A DNA stretch of 64,000 nt from Brassica napus (lineage: Eukaryota; Streptophyta; Magnoliopsida; Brassicales; Brassicaceae): the NCBI RefSeq assembly GCF_020379485.1, contig NC_063436.1, positions 12,417,389 through 12,481,388 of the forward strand. Reading direction: 5' to 3'. The position numbers were made by a program, and so were the translations under genes. The notes under the pieces are model-generated. The model did no database searches. It was not told the DNA's origin and saw nothing but the letters and a program-made list of their open reading frames with translations. Numbering within the stretch: position 1 is the stretch's first letter; each line of letters starts with the position of its first letter. Positions 11,944-23,396 of this stretch are shown here, piece by piece.

Positions 11944-12526
11944 GAAAACACCAATTGATACTTATAATGTATATATACAACATACTTAAATCAGGATAAA
12001 ATACAATATTTTAATTTTAGAATTGACCTAATTATATGTTCACTGTACACGCCAAACTATATAAGAAAATTTAATATCATTTACGTTTTGTGAGCAAAAC
12101 GGAAGAATATCTTAATTTTAATGAATGTAATCGCAAATGAATAATTATAAATGCTAAGTTCTAATTATGAAAAGAAAGAAATCAAATCATGAATTTTGTT
12201 GTGTGTAAAATGTACTTTTATCACTTTAACATGTGTCACTTTTATCAAAATATATTTTTTATCAACTTTACATATCTCGGTTTAATCAACATAAGATATA
12301 TTACTTTTTTTTTTTGTAACTGAAGATATATTACTTTCTTAGTAAAACAAAGTATTTTAAAATGATATTATCCATGAACTAAATTGCCAATTCCAAGCAT
12401 ACTCCAGAAATACATTATATAAGCATTTGAGCAAAGATGTATATATTATTCAAATTTTATCAAAACATATTTACAAGCCGTAAACCATTCCTCATATCAC
12501 AAAACTTTCAGGCAAAAAAGAAAAAC
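11944..12526. other. AT-rich upstream region of the defensin-like gene
   Basis: No gene. AT-rich sequence between the CACTA terminus and the defensin-like gene. The promoter of that gene should be within it; no element was assigned. Confidence 0.35.
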
Positions 12527-12935
12527 ATGGCGGAATCAAAAAAAATCTTCATCGTTTTTGTTATTTGTCTCTTATGTTAGTTATTTTCTTATTGATATTT
12601 TTTTATCCACTGATTGAACAGATTTAATAGAACTACTTTGCTTTGATATATGTTTTCACTTGACAGGCACATTGTTGGTGAGCGTCTCTGGAATACAGGT
12701 CAAACCATCATGCACGACATCGATAGAATGTGAGTTGGTGTGTTTTAGAAGAACAGGGAGAAGAGATGGTGTATGTGAGGGTGGAATGTGCGCTTGTCTG
12801 TCCCCAAAACCCAAGACGGAGTTGACCAAGACCATACTGTGCAAGAAGGACCGTGACTGTCCCAGTTCTAGTGAATGCCCTAAAGACTTCTATTACTCTT
12901 GTCTTCATGGAGAATGTACTTGCATTGCAGTATAA
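12527..12935 (+). CDS. Defensin-like secreted cysteine-rich peptide, two tandem cysteine domains
   Basis: Two exons, 12527-12575 and 12667-12935, joined across a 91-bp intron with a GTTAGT donor and ACAG acceptor; the split codon becomes Cys17. The product is 105 residues. Residues 1 to about 25 form a signal peptide (KKIFIVFVICLLC core). The mature part has two similar six-cysteine modules: C-x5-C-x3-C-x10-C-x4-C-x-C, then C-x5-C-x5-C-x7-C-x4-C-x-C. An intron at the signal-peptide boundary and this cysteine spacing are typical of plant DEFL genes. Members act outside the cell in defence or in pollen-pistil and seed signalling; which applies here cannot be told. Automatic finders can miss it because exon 1 is only 49 bp. 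I recall no such gene beside KOR1 in Arabidopsis, so it may be lineage-specific. A hAT-type element lies 0.27 kb downstream. Confidence 0.85.
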
Positions 12936-13201
12936 ATCGATTAAAATATATCTAATATATATATACTGCTTATCCTACTGGATAATATGCATCTTTGTTG
13001 ACGCGAAATTTATATTCATCACCCTATTATCATCGTAAAATAATAATATTAGTAAAACCAAACCATATTCTGGTTCGCTTAATTAGAACTAAAAATAAAA
13101 ATAAATGGAATATTAAATTGGTTTTTCGTATCTTAGTGCAATTAGAGATTATAAGTAATATTTTTATCTCTATAAACATTACAAAATCAAGGGCTTGAAA
13201 A

Positions 13202-13781
13202 CATGGGCGAATCTAGGTGATGTAGAGAGGGGGCAGCTGCCCCCACTTAATTTTTAAAATGTTAAATATATAACCATAACAAAACAGATAATGTTGACTA
13301 TAGTGGTTATTGCCCCCACTAACTAAATGTAATTCCTCCCGTTGGTTTATGTTTTCACTCACGTTTTTGCTTTTATTTCTAAAGTTATTTAGTTTCCATC
13401 ATAAAATTTAAACTATTTTCTAATTTACATCTCCCATAAATGCAAAATCTAATTATCATTACTTTGAGGATTTCAACATACAATAATATATGAATCTATG
13501 ATATATATTCTTTTTACTATATCTTGTTTTCTTTCATCATTTTTGTTAATTATTATTGAATAAATATTTCTTAGAATGTATATTTACTTTTAAGGATATA
13601 AAGAGTAATCACATATTTTATAAAGGAAAATCATTTTAAACTAACGTCTACATATTCCTATACAATATTTGATATAATAATTCTTGTTTTCAATAGTGTA
13701 TGATTTATATATAAATAATATTTTTGAAAATATAAAAATAATTTATGCCCCCACAAATTTTTTTTCCTAGATTCGCCACTG
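13202..13781. mobile_element. Non-autonomous hAT-type element with 8-bp target duplication
   Basis: The left end is CATGGGCGAATCTAGG and the reverse complement of the right end is CAGTGGCGAATCTAGG, a terminal inverted repeat of about 16 bp with two differences. The flanking octamer CTTGAAAA occurs perfectly on both sides, at 13194-13201 and 13782-13789; an 8-bp duplication is the hallmark of hAT insertion. Just inside the ends are GC-rich patches (GGGGGCAGCTGCCCCC-like at about 13228; TGCCCCCAC at about 13746). The 580-bp interior is AT-rich and non-coding, so it needs transposase from elsewhere. The superfamily follows from duplication length and the CAGTGGCG end. Confidence 0.9.
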
Positions 13782-13789
13782 CTTGAAAA

Positions 13790-14308
13790 TATACACAAAT
13801 ATAATGATAGAAGTCATGGCTGTCAGGTATTACTTCAGAAACAAACAATATATCAATCTTTATATCACTTATGAACCATAATTTACAAACTTTTAGCACG
13901 AGCCAATCTTTTTGGTTGAAACAGTTGGAGTTCCATGTCCGCCCATCGGTTAGTTTGATGTTCTTTGGGAATTCAGCTGCATAACATCATCACCTAGGAA
14001 AGAAAATGTGATTCTCAAGCTATGGTTTCCAAGCCATTTCTCTCAGTTCCAAGCTATTATTTATCTACTCTTTAATCTGTAATGCTGCAATGTCATAAAT
14101 AACTTGATGTTTTAGTCCGAAAGGGTGAGTTTTGGCTTTGATTTTAGATTCCAAGAAATATATGATGTGGGACACATAAATTTCTAAAAGAAAGATAGGC
14201 AAACATTGTAGGTCGAAGATCAATTTGAACCGAGAAAAAAATATGAAAAGATAAAATATATCAAGTAATAAACTTTTATATAAGAACTAAGTTGACACAA
14301 AACAAATA
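13790..14308. other. AT-rich spacer
   Basis: About 0.5 kb between the hAT-type element and the Stowaway-type MITE. No gene or repeat recognised. Confidence 0.4.
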
Positions 14309-14566
14309 CTCCCTCTGTTCCTTAATATTACCATATTCTAGAAAAAAAATTGCTTTAAAAATATCTATTTTTTATATTATTTTTATCTTTTCAAGACATG
14401 TTTTATTAACTAATTGTAAATTTCAAAAAACTTAATTGTACTTACTGAATTTTTATTGGCTTAAAATTATGGAACAAAGATAAACACAAAAAATTATGTA
14501 AATTTAATGTGTTTTATTAAAATGTGTGAAAAAACTAGAATATGTAACATTAAGAAACAGATGGAG
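14309..14566. mobile_element. Stowaway-type (Tc1/mariner) MITE
   Basis: The left end reads CTCCCTCTGTTCCTTAATAT and the reverse complement of the right end reads CTCCATCTGTTTCTTAATGT; similarity continues into TATTCTAG on both arms. The element is flanked by TA on each side (14307-14308 and 14567-14568). CTCCCTC termini with a TA target duplication define Stowaway MITEs. At 258 bp it is a usual length, and it has no coding capacity. Confidence 0.92.
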
Positions 14567-14727
14567 TATTTAATAGAAAACCGAAATATATATTGTTGTT
14601 CTACACTATTAATTAAATTTCACTTAGTTTCAATTTTTTTTCCAAAATAGATTAATATTTAGATGCAGAAATTCCGTGCATGAACTTAATTATGGGCACA
14701 AAGTTTAGAAATGAAAAGTTTGGAAAA

Positions 14728-14758
<31 letters not shown>

Positions 14759-15068
14759 TGCAATGTGCACATTTATATAATAATAAAAAAATGATTACTA
14801 TATATTATAAAACTAAACATTTGAAACTAAAATAAATATTAAAAATATAATGCTATTTATCAAAGAACAGTGAAAGTTACCGTCGTTATAATTCAAAACA
14901 AATATTTATTATTACGATCTCATAATATTTTCATTATTTGTTTGTTTATATATTTTTTATCTATAATAACTTTTAAATACTTCATAAATTCATATAAAAT
15001 AACTTTTATTATAATTTCCCAATCCGTACGGCCGATCCCAGTCACTGATGATTGTTCTGTAATACCAA
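14567..15068. other. AT-rich spacer with TA microsatellite
   Basis: No gene. A TA dinucleotide run of about 28 bp occurs at 14731-14758. The rest is AT-rich sequence up to the Helitron 3' end. Confidence 0.5.
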
Positions 15069-15970
15069 CTAGAGATTGACCCGCACGCCCGTGCGGGTGT
15101 TAATTTTTACTTTCTTATAAATCGATATTTTATTTTTATGATTAGTATTATATATTTTATATGTGTCATAATATAATTAATTGCATAAGTACTTTTAGAT
15201 TTCTATACATCATAATCGAACCTGAATCAAATAGAGTAATATGATTACTTTTGGTTATTTGGTTATTTTTAGTTTAATTTGAATTCAACATACCCGAATT
15301 GAATCGGTTAATATTCTTACTTTTCATACAAATATCCGTACCGGCGTCAAATACATTAGTTTTTGGATATTTGTAGGTTTGTATATATCAAGACTGAATT
15401 CATCTGGACCCGATTCGAAACACACATGAAAATTTATAATACCGAAATGAAGTCTAGTTTCAAAACTCAAAAAGCATGATAACCCACAGAAATAACTCGT
15501 AGCTGAATAAAAAAAATTGTTAACCATTTTGAATTCTTATCACAAATAGAGTGGTTTCATTCAAATATGTCGAATTATTATAGTTAATATGTAAATAATC
15601 CTGACAAAATATTATAGTAAATATAATTAATGAGATAGTTAAAAAGTGAGAAAATGAATGTAAAAGATAAAATAAAAAAATTGAAAACAAATAAGTTTTG
15701 TTTTTCATGTCACTATTATATATCATATATATGTCATCATATAATTAATCATATTTTATATGTACCATAATATAAGTAATCATATAATTAATATTATTTT
15801 ATACATACCATCATATAAATAATCACATATATTATATTTATAAACTTAATATGAAATATAAAAACCATAATTTAAGTTGGTGTTTTTAATTAAGTTATGT
15901 ATTGTATTTTTCTTATATATAGTGAAAATATTTTTTAAATGGTTATTGGAAAATATTTTAGTAAATTTTC

Positions 15971-16012
<42 letters not shown>

Positions 16013-16390
16013 AATCAATTATTTATATAAATTAATTTTAAATTATTATTTTGATTTGAATTTTGTATAGAAATAATTAAAATTGAGAAAAATGAATGTA
16101 AAAGATAAAATAAAAATTGAAAACAAATAAATTTTGTTTTGTACTTCTGTAATAAATGATATTAACTTATTTAATAAATATAATAGATGAAGGGTTAGAA
16201 TTGATTAACAATATAATAAAATTTTTTTAAAAAATCAATTAAGATAAGCAAGTATTATTTTCTACTGCTATCTATGTTTCCAAACAATTCTCATTTATAC
16301 TACTATCCATGTTTCCAAACAATTCTCATTTATACTATTATCCAAGTTTCCAAACAACTCTTAAATGTACTTCAGTTTTAATAATATAGA
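15069..16390 (-). mobile_element. Helitron, apparently complete and non-autonomous (minus orientation)
   Basis: Read on the minus strand, the 5' end at 16390 is TCTATATTATTAAAACTGAAG, preceded by A. The 3' end at 15069 is CTAG, followed by T, as expected for Helitron insertion between A and T. About 8 bases before the CTAG is a GC-rich hairpin, CCCGCAC-GGGC-GTGCGGG, with a 7-bp stem. There are no terminal inverted repeats and no target duplication. Near the 5' end is a 35-bp tandem repeat of about three units (16271-16360, with GTTTCCAAACAA in each). A TA run occupies about 15977-16009. The 1322-bp body has no Rep/helicase frame, so it is non-autonomous. It ends 221 bp before the start codon of the DUF482 gene and may supply part of its promoter region. 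Confidence 0.85.
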
Positions 16391-16611
16391 TGGAATGGAC
16401 TTCAAATTATGTAAGTAAATATAAAAGCAACAGAATGGACTAGAATTTCAAGTCAAAAGAAAAAAAAAAGAAGTTCGTAAGTAAATGATGACTTGTGTTA
16501 ATTTGCGAAGAAGGGTAGTAAATGTAATTTTGTGACATAAGAAAAGGCACATAATAACTGAGTGAGGGAGAAGGAGCCACATATTCTTCAGACGCTTGGC
16601 TCTGCTCTTCC
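16391..16611 (+). promoter_or_regulatory. Short upstream region of the DUF482 gene
   Basis: Only 221 bp separate the Helitron 5' terminus from the start codon at 16612. The transcription start and core promoter must be here or within the Helitron. No TATA element was assigned with confidence. Confidence 0.4.
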
Positions 16612-19205
16612 ATGGCCGTTGTTGCACTTTCTTACTGCAAACCCTCGCTTCATCCTCTTCGATTTCATCCTCACTGCGTGAGTTTCCTTCGTAGGATCTT
16701 CTGATTCTGATTCCGGTTTCAGATTAATTCCATTTTTTTTTCTTTTTCTCTCTCTCTCTGCAGGGGAATTTGTGGAAGAGAGAAAATGTCCAGAGGAGGA
16801 CAAGAGGAGCATCCACAGTTACTGCTATGTTCTGGAGGTCCGACAAGTCTCCGCAAGTACGAGAGTTCGATATTTCACTTGCCAATTACCCTTTAACTGG
16901 ATCAGACACCTCCCAGGTTTGTTTTTTTTTTTTTTTTTAAAAAAATTTAAAAGCATCTCTCCTTCCTTGATACGAAATGATTATATATAAAACATGGTAA
17001 CAGTGATTTCATTTCTGAGTTTTTAGGAAGGGCAAAATGTGATTTCACTTTCAGTAGTTTCTTCAATCTCAGAGATAACACCATCTGAATGGGATGCTTG
17101 TGCCTTGGATTCTTCACAGCCTCAAAGCTATAATCCTTTTCTTATGCATGGCTTTCTCTCCAGTTTAGAAGACACTGGCTGTGCCACTCGGGTCCGTTCA
17201 CATATTAAAAAAAAAACATTTTCTCTCTTCTTCTTTTTTCTGATATTTATTATAAACATATTATCATCTTTTCTTTCTTCCCAGGAAACAGGTTGGATGC
17301 CATTACACATTGTTGCAAAAGATGAATCTGGTCATGTTTTGGGAGTTTCTCCCCTTTATCTCAAAAGGTTTTCTTTTTGAGATCTTTCTTTTGGTTGGGA
17401 TATTATTCCCATCAATCACTGTCTTCTTCTCATGTGTTGTGTCACAGCCACTCGTACGGTGAATTTGTTTTTGATCACTCTTGGGCTGATGCATACCGAA
17501 GTTTTGGTGGAAGATATTATCCTAAGCTCCAGTCTTGTGTTCCTTTCACCCCTGTCACTGGACCTAGGATTCTCACCCGTGACACTCCTCTCAAAGACCA
17601 AGTTTTTGATGCTATCGTTTCTGCCATGACTCAATTGGCTGCTAAGGTATGTTGATGCTAGCTACAAGTTTTTTACTATCTCCTGTCAGATTTATTTACT
17701 GTCTGCACTTTTGGTAGCTACAAGTTTCATCTTTGCACATTACCTTTCCCTCTGGAGCTGAGTGGAACAAGTTGAAGGAGAAAGGCTTCTCTCAGAGGAT
17801 TGGAATGCAGTACCACTGGAAGAATCGTGACTATAAAAAGTAATTTAATTTTCATTACAATGATCATTGTTGAATGTTGTGGATATGTGTTAGATGGTTT
17901 GGTGATGCTATTGATATATGATTGATTTTAACTTTGTTCAACTTTTGGATGCTTTTCAGTTTCGATGAGTTCTTGATGGATATGAAGCAAAGCAAAAGGA
18001 AAAACATCCGGCAGGAACGCAAAAAGGTTTGTTGCTTTTCCACTTTCCATGTCATCTTAGTGATCAATGAAATGAAACAGATGCGCACAAAGAGGGTCAG
18101 CAAATGACTGCCATAAAACTTTTCAAGCATAATCTTGTTTATTTATCATTTCCTTGTGAAGCACGATGCTGACTTCTGATGCTCTCTTTTCCTCTAGTAG
18201 ATTGGTACCCAAAACTTGAAAATGAGACGGTTGCGAGGAGACGAAATAAAGGTACTCAATTGATTAGTGTCTTTTCATTTTAATGGGCTATGATCAACCT
18301 TGGGATCTCAATGATGAGACGCACTATAATGTTTTTTGCAGGCTAGGCACTGGGATTCATTCTATGATTTCTACAGGAACACGACTGATAACAAGTTTAG
18401 TAATGCCATGCAATCATCTTTCGTCTTCATGTCAAAATGCTGATAATACATATACCCGTACTTTCACATGCTAAGCGTAGATTTTATTTTTTTGTAGATG
18501 GGGAACACCTTATCTAACAAGAGAGTTCTTCCACTACATGGCATCAAAACTGGGAGATGGAGTATTGCTTGTTCTTGCTGAAGAAAACGAAGAACCTGTT
18601 GCTGGAGCACTGAATCTAATTGGTGGAGATACTCTATTTGGGCGACTATGGGGATGTCGGCCTGACTCCTATTATCCTAGTCTCCATTTTGAAGCGTGCT
18701 ATTACCAGGTTTGTCTCAATGTTACAAAGTCTCTTATCCTAGTATGTTCCTCAGTCTACCCATTGCTTCAAGTGTATATTTAGGAGTCTCCTTAGTTAGC
18801 ATGATGTTTCTGTGATACAAAAATGGCCATAGGAATTAACTTTTAGTTCCCAAAAATTGTGAAGTCATGTTTTACTATGATGGTCACAGGCAATCGAAGC
18901 AGCAATAGAGCTTAATCTGAAAACGGTAGAAGCAGGAGCTCAGGGGGAGCATAAGATACAGCGGGGCTACCTTCCAGTTAAAACATATAGTTGCCATTAC
19001 ATTATTGATGAAGGCTTCAGGCAAGCCATAGACGAGTTTTTAGTACGTGAATCGAATCAGGTACGTTTTGAGTTATGATGATTTGGTAAAGTAAAAGTAA
19101 ATAAATGATTCTTTGCTTTAAGCAATGTAACTTTGGACATCGCAGGTGGATTATGTCATCAAGGTGTTGCATGAATCTGGACCCTTCAAAGAGACAATAG
19201 AATAG
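16612..19205 (+). CDS. DUF482 / FemAB-like (GNAT-fold) acyltransferase-like protein
   Basis: Twelve exons: 16612-16677, 16764-16916, 17027-17191, 17285-17367, 17448-17646, 17718-17839, 17960-18026, 18201-18251, 18342-18394, 18498-18708, 18890-19060, 19146-19205. Phases agree throughout and give 466 residues. The acceptor at 17717 is the least certain junction. The N-terminus lacks acidic residues and carries Ser, Arg and Lys, so an organelle transit peptide is likely; the body starts near ISEITPSEWDAC. Recognisable family segments are GVSPLYLKSHSYGEFVFDH, the PFTPVTGPRIL block, SSLHITFPS, IGMQYHW, KRKNIRQERKK, and a C-terminal GYLPVKTYSCHYI region. This is PF04339 (DUF482), distantly related to FemAB-type aminoacyl transferases; its plant substrate is unknown to me. 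The closest Arabidopsis gene I recall (At2g23390) is on chromosome 2, so this copy looks out of place. It converges on CLC-C. Confidence 0.85.
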
Positions 19206-20396
19206 ACACTTTACCAAATGTTATTGTATATCATATTCTTAATTACATATATGGTATAAGACTGGTTATTTGTGGTACATTTTTCTTGGTTCATGTTCAT
19301 CTCATATAGATTTGGTTGCTTTTTTATTCTGTTCTATGGTCACAATAAATCAAATCTTTATTTAAAGATTTTTGGTAAAGTAAAAAAAAAATCTAGCATA
19401 TTTTCATTTAGGATATTCCTAATCAATTTTGTCCTCTAAGTGTATTTTTTATAATATCATTTAATTTTGTCCTCTAAGTGTATTTTTCATTTAGGATATT
19501 CCTAATCAATTATGTCCTTCAAGTTTTTTTTTTTAATTTCTCCGTTTAAAGTTGAAACATGGTTGATTATTTTTTAATCATTATTGACAAATTTTGTATA
19601 ATTATTATCAATAAATAATTACAATTAGTTATCGAACTCAAAACAAACACATACATACTGCATTTAGAGATTTTTTCGTATCAAACACACCATAATCTAA
19701 ATGTTCGAAGAATTAAAAAGCGGTTGTTTAAAATTGTATATAAAAAATTATATAATTATGTCTAAGAACTTGTGTTATTATGTTTAAAATTAGCTAAATA
19801 TATTATAAATATAATTAAATTGTATTTGAAACTAGACCCAGTCTCTGATTTTTTGGTAACTCTAGGTTCGGAATAGCCGCCCGATTAGCTCCTAGGGTAG
19901 AACATGTGTCAGTTCTTCGTATATTATTAGCGACACTAGATTATTTGAGAATATTAAAAATTATGATTAAGTTAGATTAGATTTGTCATTTTAGCACAAC
20001 GTATTGAAAATGCTTGATTTAATACACTGGTAAACATTAGTGAAGCAAAAATGAGATTGGCTCATATAAGATACATGTGGTAGATTATTTTGTTTTAATG
20101 GTTTTGAGACCAAACCAAACTTTTAAGTAACTCACTTCATTGCACAATCCCATTATTCTTCACACCAAATAATTTGAATAAATATATAAATGTGGACTTG
20201 AGAGCAAATTGAATTGCAAATCTGTTTTCGATTTTGATATGCACAGTTCATCACAACGAGAATAAAATGAAAACAATCTATTGGACTTTTTCTCAATTCC
20301 TTATCACCTGGAAAGGAAATGTTTTATTACATGAAACCAAAAAAAAAAGTAATACCAAATGCAAGCAACAAGGAAGACTAAAACGGCTAACAGGTT
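19206..20396. other. Spacer between convergent genes, small duplication
   Basis: Holds the presumed 3' UTRs of the DUF482 and CLC-C genes. At about 19410-19525 the phrase AGGATATTCCTAATCAATT is duplicated about 80 bp apart, and TTTGTCCTCTAAGTGTATTTTT also recurs, which indicates a small tandem duplication. No gene. Confidence 0.5.
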
Positions 20397-23396
20397 TCAC
20401 TTGAGAGGATCAATGTGAGGGTAGAGTCCTAGGACATGTTCCGGCATGAAATCATGCCTTGTAAGTATCCCAACAATAGGCGGTCTCTGCAATACAAAGA
20501 CATGCCGTTAGAAACGTAAACAAATCTCTACAAAGAAAGACAGAGAAAGAGAGACTGACCCCTGGTGTTTTGGGCACCACACACAAGTGGCGAAGGCCAA
20601 GTTGCCGGAAAAGAATGGCCACTTTAGCTAGAGACAAAGTCTCAAGCACAGTGTATGGAGATGTGTTGGTGATGGGATGGAGATCAACATACATCTCCAT
20701 CTCCTCGCCACTTATAACCAAATCTTCAATCTTGAGCCCTTTCCCTAACCCTGCTTTGGCAAAGTCGCGAGCTTTGCAGCTTCTAAGAATTTGAGAACCG
20801 AATGTGGTTTTCTGCTTTGAGAATCTCTTCCCTTGGAGAAGCACAAGCAAATGGGATCTCAAGGCAATCCCGCAAAGCTCAGAAGCTTCAGTAAAAGGTG
20901 GCTCATCAATCACAGGGAAACCATTATGACTAGTCATCTTTAAAGCCTGCCATATTACCCCAACCTTTTCAACTCTCGAAAAGGATAACAAAGGTCCAGC
21001 AACAACATCCTTCGCCACCAAATTGCGCATGTACGGCTCTGCATGGTCCTCCATGTACGGCAGTCCTTTCATTGTCACAATCTGGTCATACACTCCTTTG
21101 TTGAAACAATCGGCAACTGTTTTCGAGATTAAGAGCACAAGCATCACCAGCGGCAGCATCAGGAGATTATTTGTAAGTTCAAGAAGTATGACGCATAGAG
21201 AAACCGTCATTCTCATTGTGCCTCCAAGGAAAGAAGCAGCTCCAAGCAGAGAAAACAGACCTACGTCAAGCTGAGATACTGGACCGAGGAGTCTACCAAC
21301 AAGCCGTCCATAAGAAGCTCCAGCGAGAATCACGGGAATGAAAAGCCCAGAGGGTATAGCTATGCCATACGTTATGATGCCAAGGAAGTAGACAAAGAAA
21401 AAGAATATGGCAAGGGTGGAGATTTGGAACTCATTCTCGGACCTTGATGTGAAGAGACTGCGGATTGCATCATCATTGGTGTTGAGAAGGAGTGAGGAAA
21501 GGTCATTGTAATGGTTTGGAGGACACTGGAAACTCTTATAGATGCCGGCTCGACCTACGCTTGGGCACTTGCCCTCTGTTCCAACAGGACATGGGGTACA
21601 AGGTGAAAGCCATGGGAGACCAAATGCGCAACACGAGCTCAAGATGGAGACTGCCATAACAAGCATTACTTTAAACCCCGGTCCTCTCCTGCAAGTTTAT
21701 GGATACAACAAAAAACAAACTTCAACTAAAAATTAGAGACAAAGGATATGATTTTACTCTGACGTACTCGTTTATTAAGGCATATGTGCGGAGGACTTTG
21801 TCGACAAGGTAGTTGTAAAGGCTTCCAAGAACACCACCAACAACTCCAAGGAAGACTACAGCTAGCAAATCTGGTGTGCTGTAAAGCACTGGTCCTGAGT
21901 TTACGTCAAACATTATGAGACCTCCTTTGCCGAATAGTCCACATCTCCCAGATCGACAGAGCTCAATCAAACTTCGTAACACCACGGCTACAACTGCGGT
22001 AGTGAAGAAGGTCCTCCAAAGAAGAGCGCTCCTCCACCTAACAAACAATGTCCAACAAAGTCAGCCATCATCTTGCAATGTTGGATAAAAAACAAATATA
22101 TCACTAACTTACCAAGAAGCAGCTTCCTCAAGGGCGAAAAGGACTCCGCCAACTGGAGCACGGAAAGCAGCAGCGACACCAGCAGCAGCGCCGCAAGTGA
22201 TGAGGTCTCTTCTGTCTCTGTCGTTTTTGAAGAACCTGAGCCACTTCCAAGTCAATTTGTACTTTCGAGAACCGCCTTGTCCAAGTAAATTAGCAATGCA
22301 AGCACCAGTATGCACCATAGGTCCTTCTTTTCCGACTACGAATCCGGCAGCAACTCCAAATATAGATCCAAAGATCTGCCAAAGTACATTAGAAACCAAA
22401 TATGCTTTGATTGATTCAAAGATATTAGATGTGCTTTGAGACTCTCTTTACCTTAACAAAGAGTGTGCTGGGAGCTAATATTGAATAAGCATCTATACCA
22501 TTGAGATATGCTTTAACCTCAGGTATGCCGGAACCTGCTGCTGCCGGAGCAATGAAAGCACAGAGCGAAGCAGCAGCGGTTGCCAAGATCAAGTTACAAC
22601 CAGCAAATGCAAAGAATGCCTGAAAGTATCTGCAAGTTATTCAAAGAAAGATTCAGCTGTCATTTATCGTTTTCTAAATTCAAAAACAATACTAGACTAA
22701 CTTTTCCTTGAGCATGAGATTGCCGGTGAGCAAGAGTTTGAACCCAGCTATATTCTCAACAGCAAGGTTATTCAAAAAGCCAACGAGGCCAGTGGATAAA
22801 CCGATAAGGAAAGCAAGCGCCCACTTTAGAATGGTATACTGAAGTATCTCAATCTTCTTCCTTGACCTCCAGTCCTGCTTGAATAGATCATTCTCAAAGA
22901 TCCTGCCAAAAAAAATAAATAAGTATCCTGAACATGTTACATATGATAAATAGACTGTAACACTTTAGGCTCAACTGTTATGATGTCCCAAAAGCTAGAA
23001 TAAAAAAAATGCAGTATGGTTAAAAGTAGATGGGACCCAACCACGTTACAACACAATCCAACAAACAATCTTATCTCCCCATCTATGTTACAAAAAATAA
23101 CAAGACAGGATATGAAAAACTCCATAGATGCAGAAATGTTAGTGTTCTAGTCGAAAACATTTATAAACAAAAAAAAGAGAATAAAGAAAAAGACAATACT
23201 CGTAATCAAGGCTTTCGATGGGACAAGTGTTGGCTCCGACGATTGCGATCTGCGAAGTGGTGTTCTTTCGGTTCCTAGCGAGCAGAGGCTGTTGGAATCC
23301 GACAGATCCATCGTCTAGAATCCCAGATATCTTCCTCTCGTAAGCGTAGTTGCCTCCTTCGACCTCTATATCATGGTTTTCGCTACGATCATCCAT
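20397..23396 (-). CDS. CLC-C: Voltage-dependent anion channel/antiporter CLC-C
   Basis: Seven exons on the minus strand: 23396-23200, 22902-22702, 22629-22452, 22375-22113, 22037-21768, 21688-20560, 20486-20397. The product is 775 residues, close to the about 779 I recall for Arabidopsis CLC-C. The N-terminus is cytosolic with the PLLARNR and IESLDYE blocks, then about 10-12 membrane segments. Key motifs are GSGIPE in exon 3 (the pore residue is Ser, not the Pro of nitrate-selective CLC-A), GKEGP with the gating Glu in exon 4, and FALEEAASWW with the proton-side Glu. Two CBS domains form the C-terminus, ending in TRHDFMPEHVLGLYPHI. It sits in the tonoplast, moving chloride (and possibly nitrate) into the vacuole, with roles in guard cells and salt tolerance. 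Serine in the filter predicts chloride preference. No disruption seen. Confidence 0.97.

Noticed and set aside
16271..16360. Three regularly spaced 35-bp repeats considered as a CRISPR-like array
   Set aside because: Units are contiguous without unique spacers and lie at the subterminal end of a Helitron in a plant genome.
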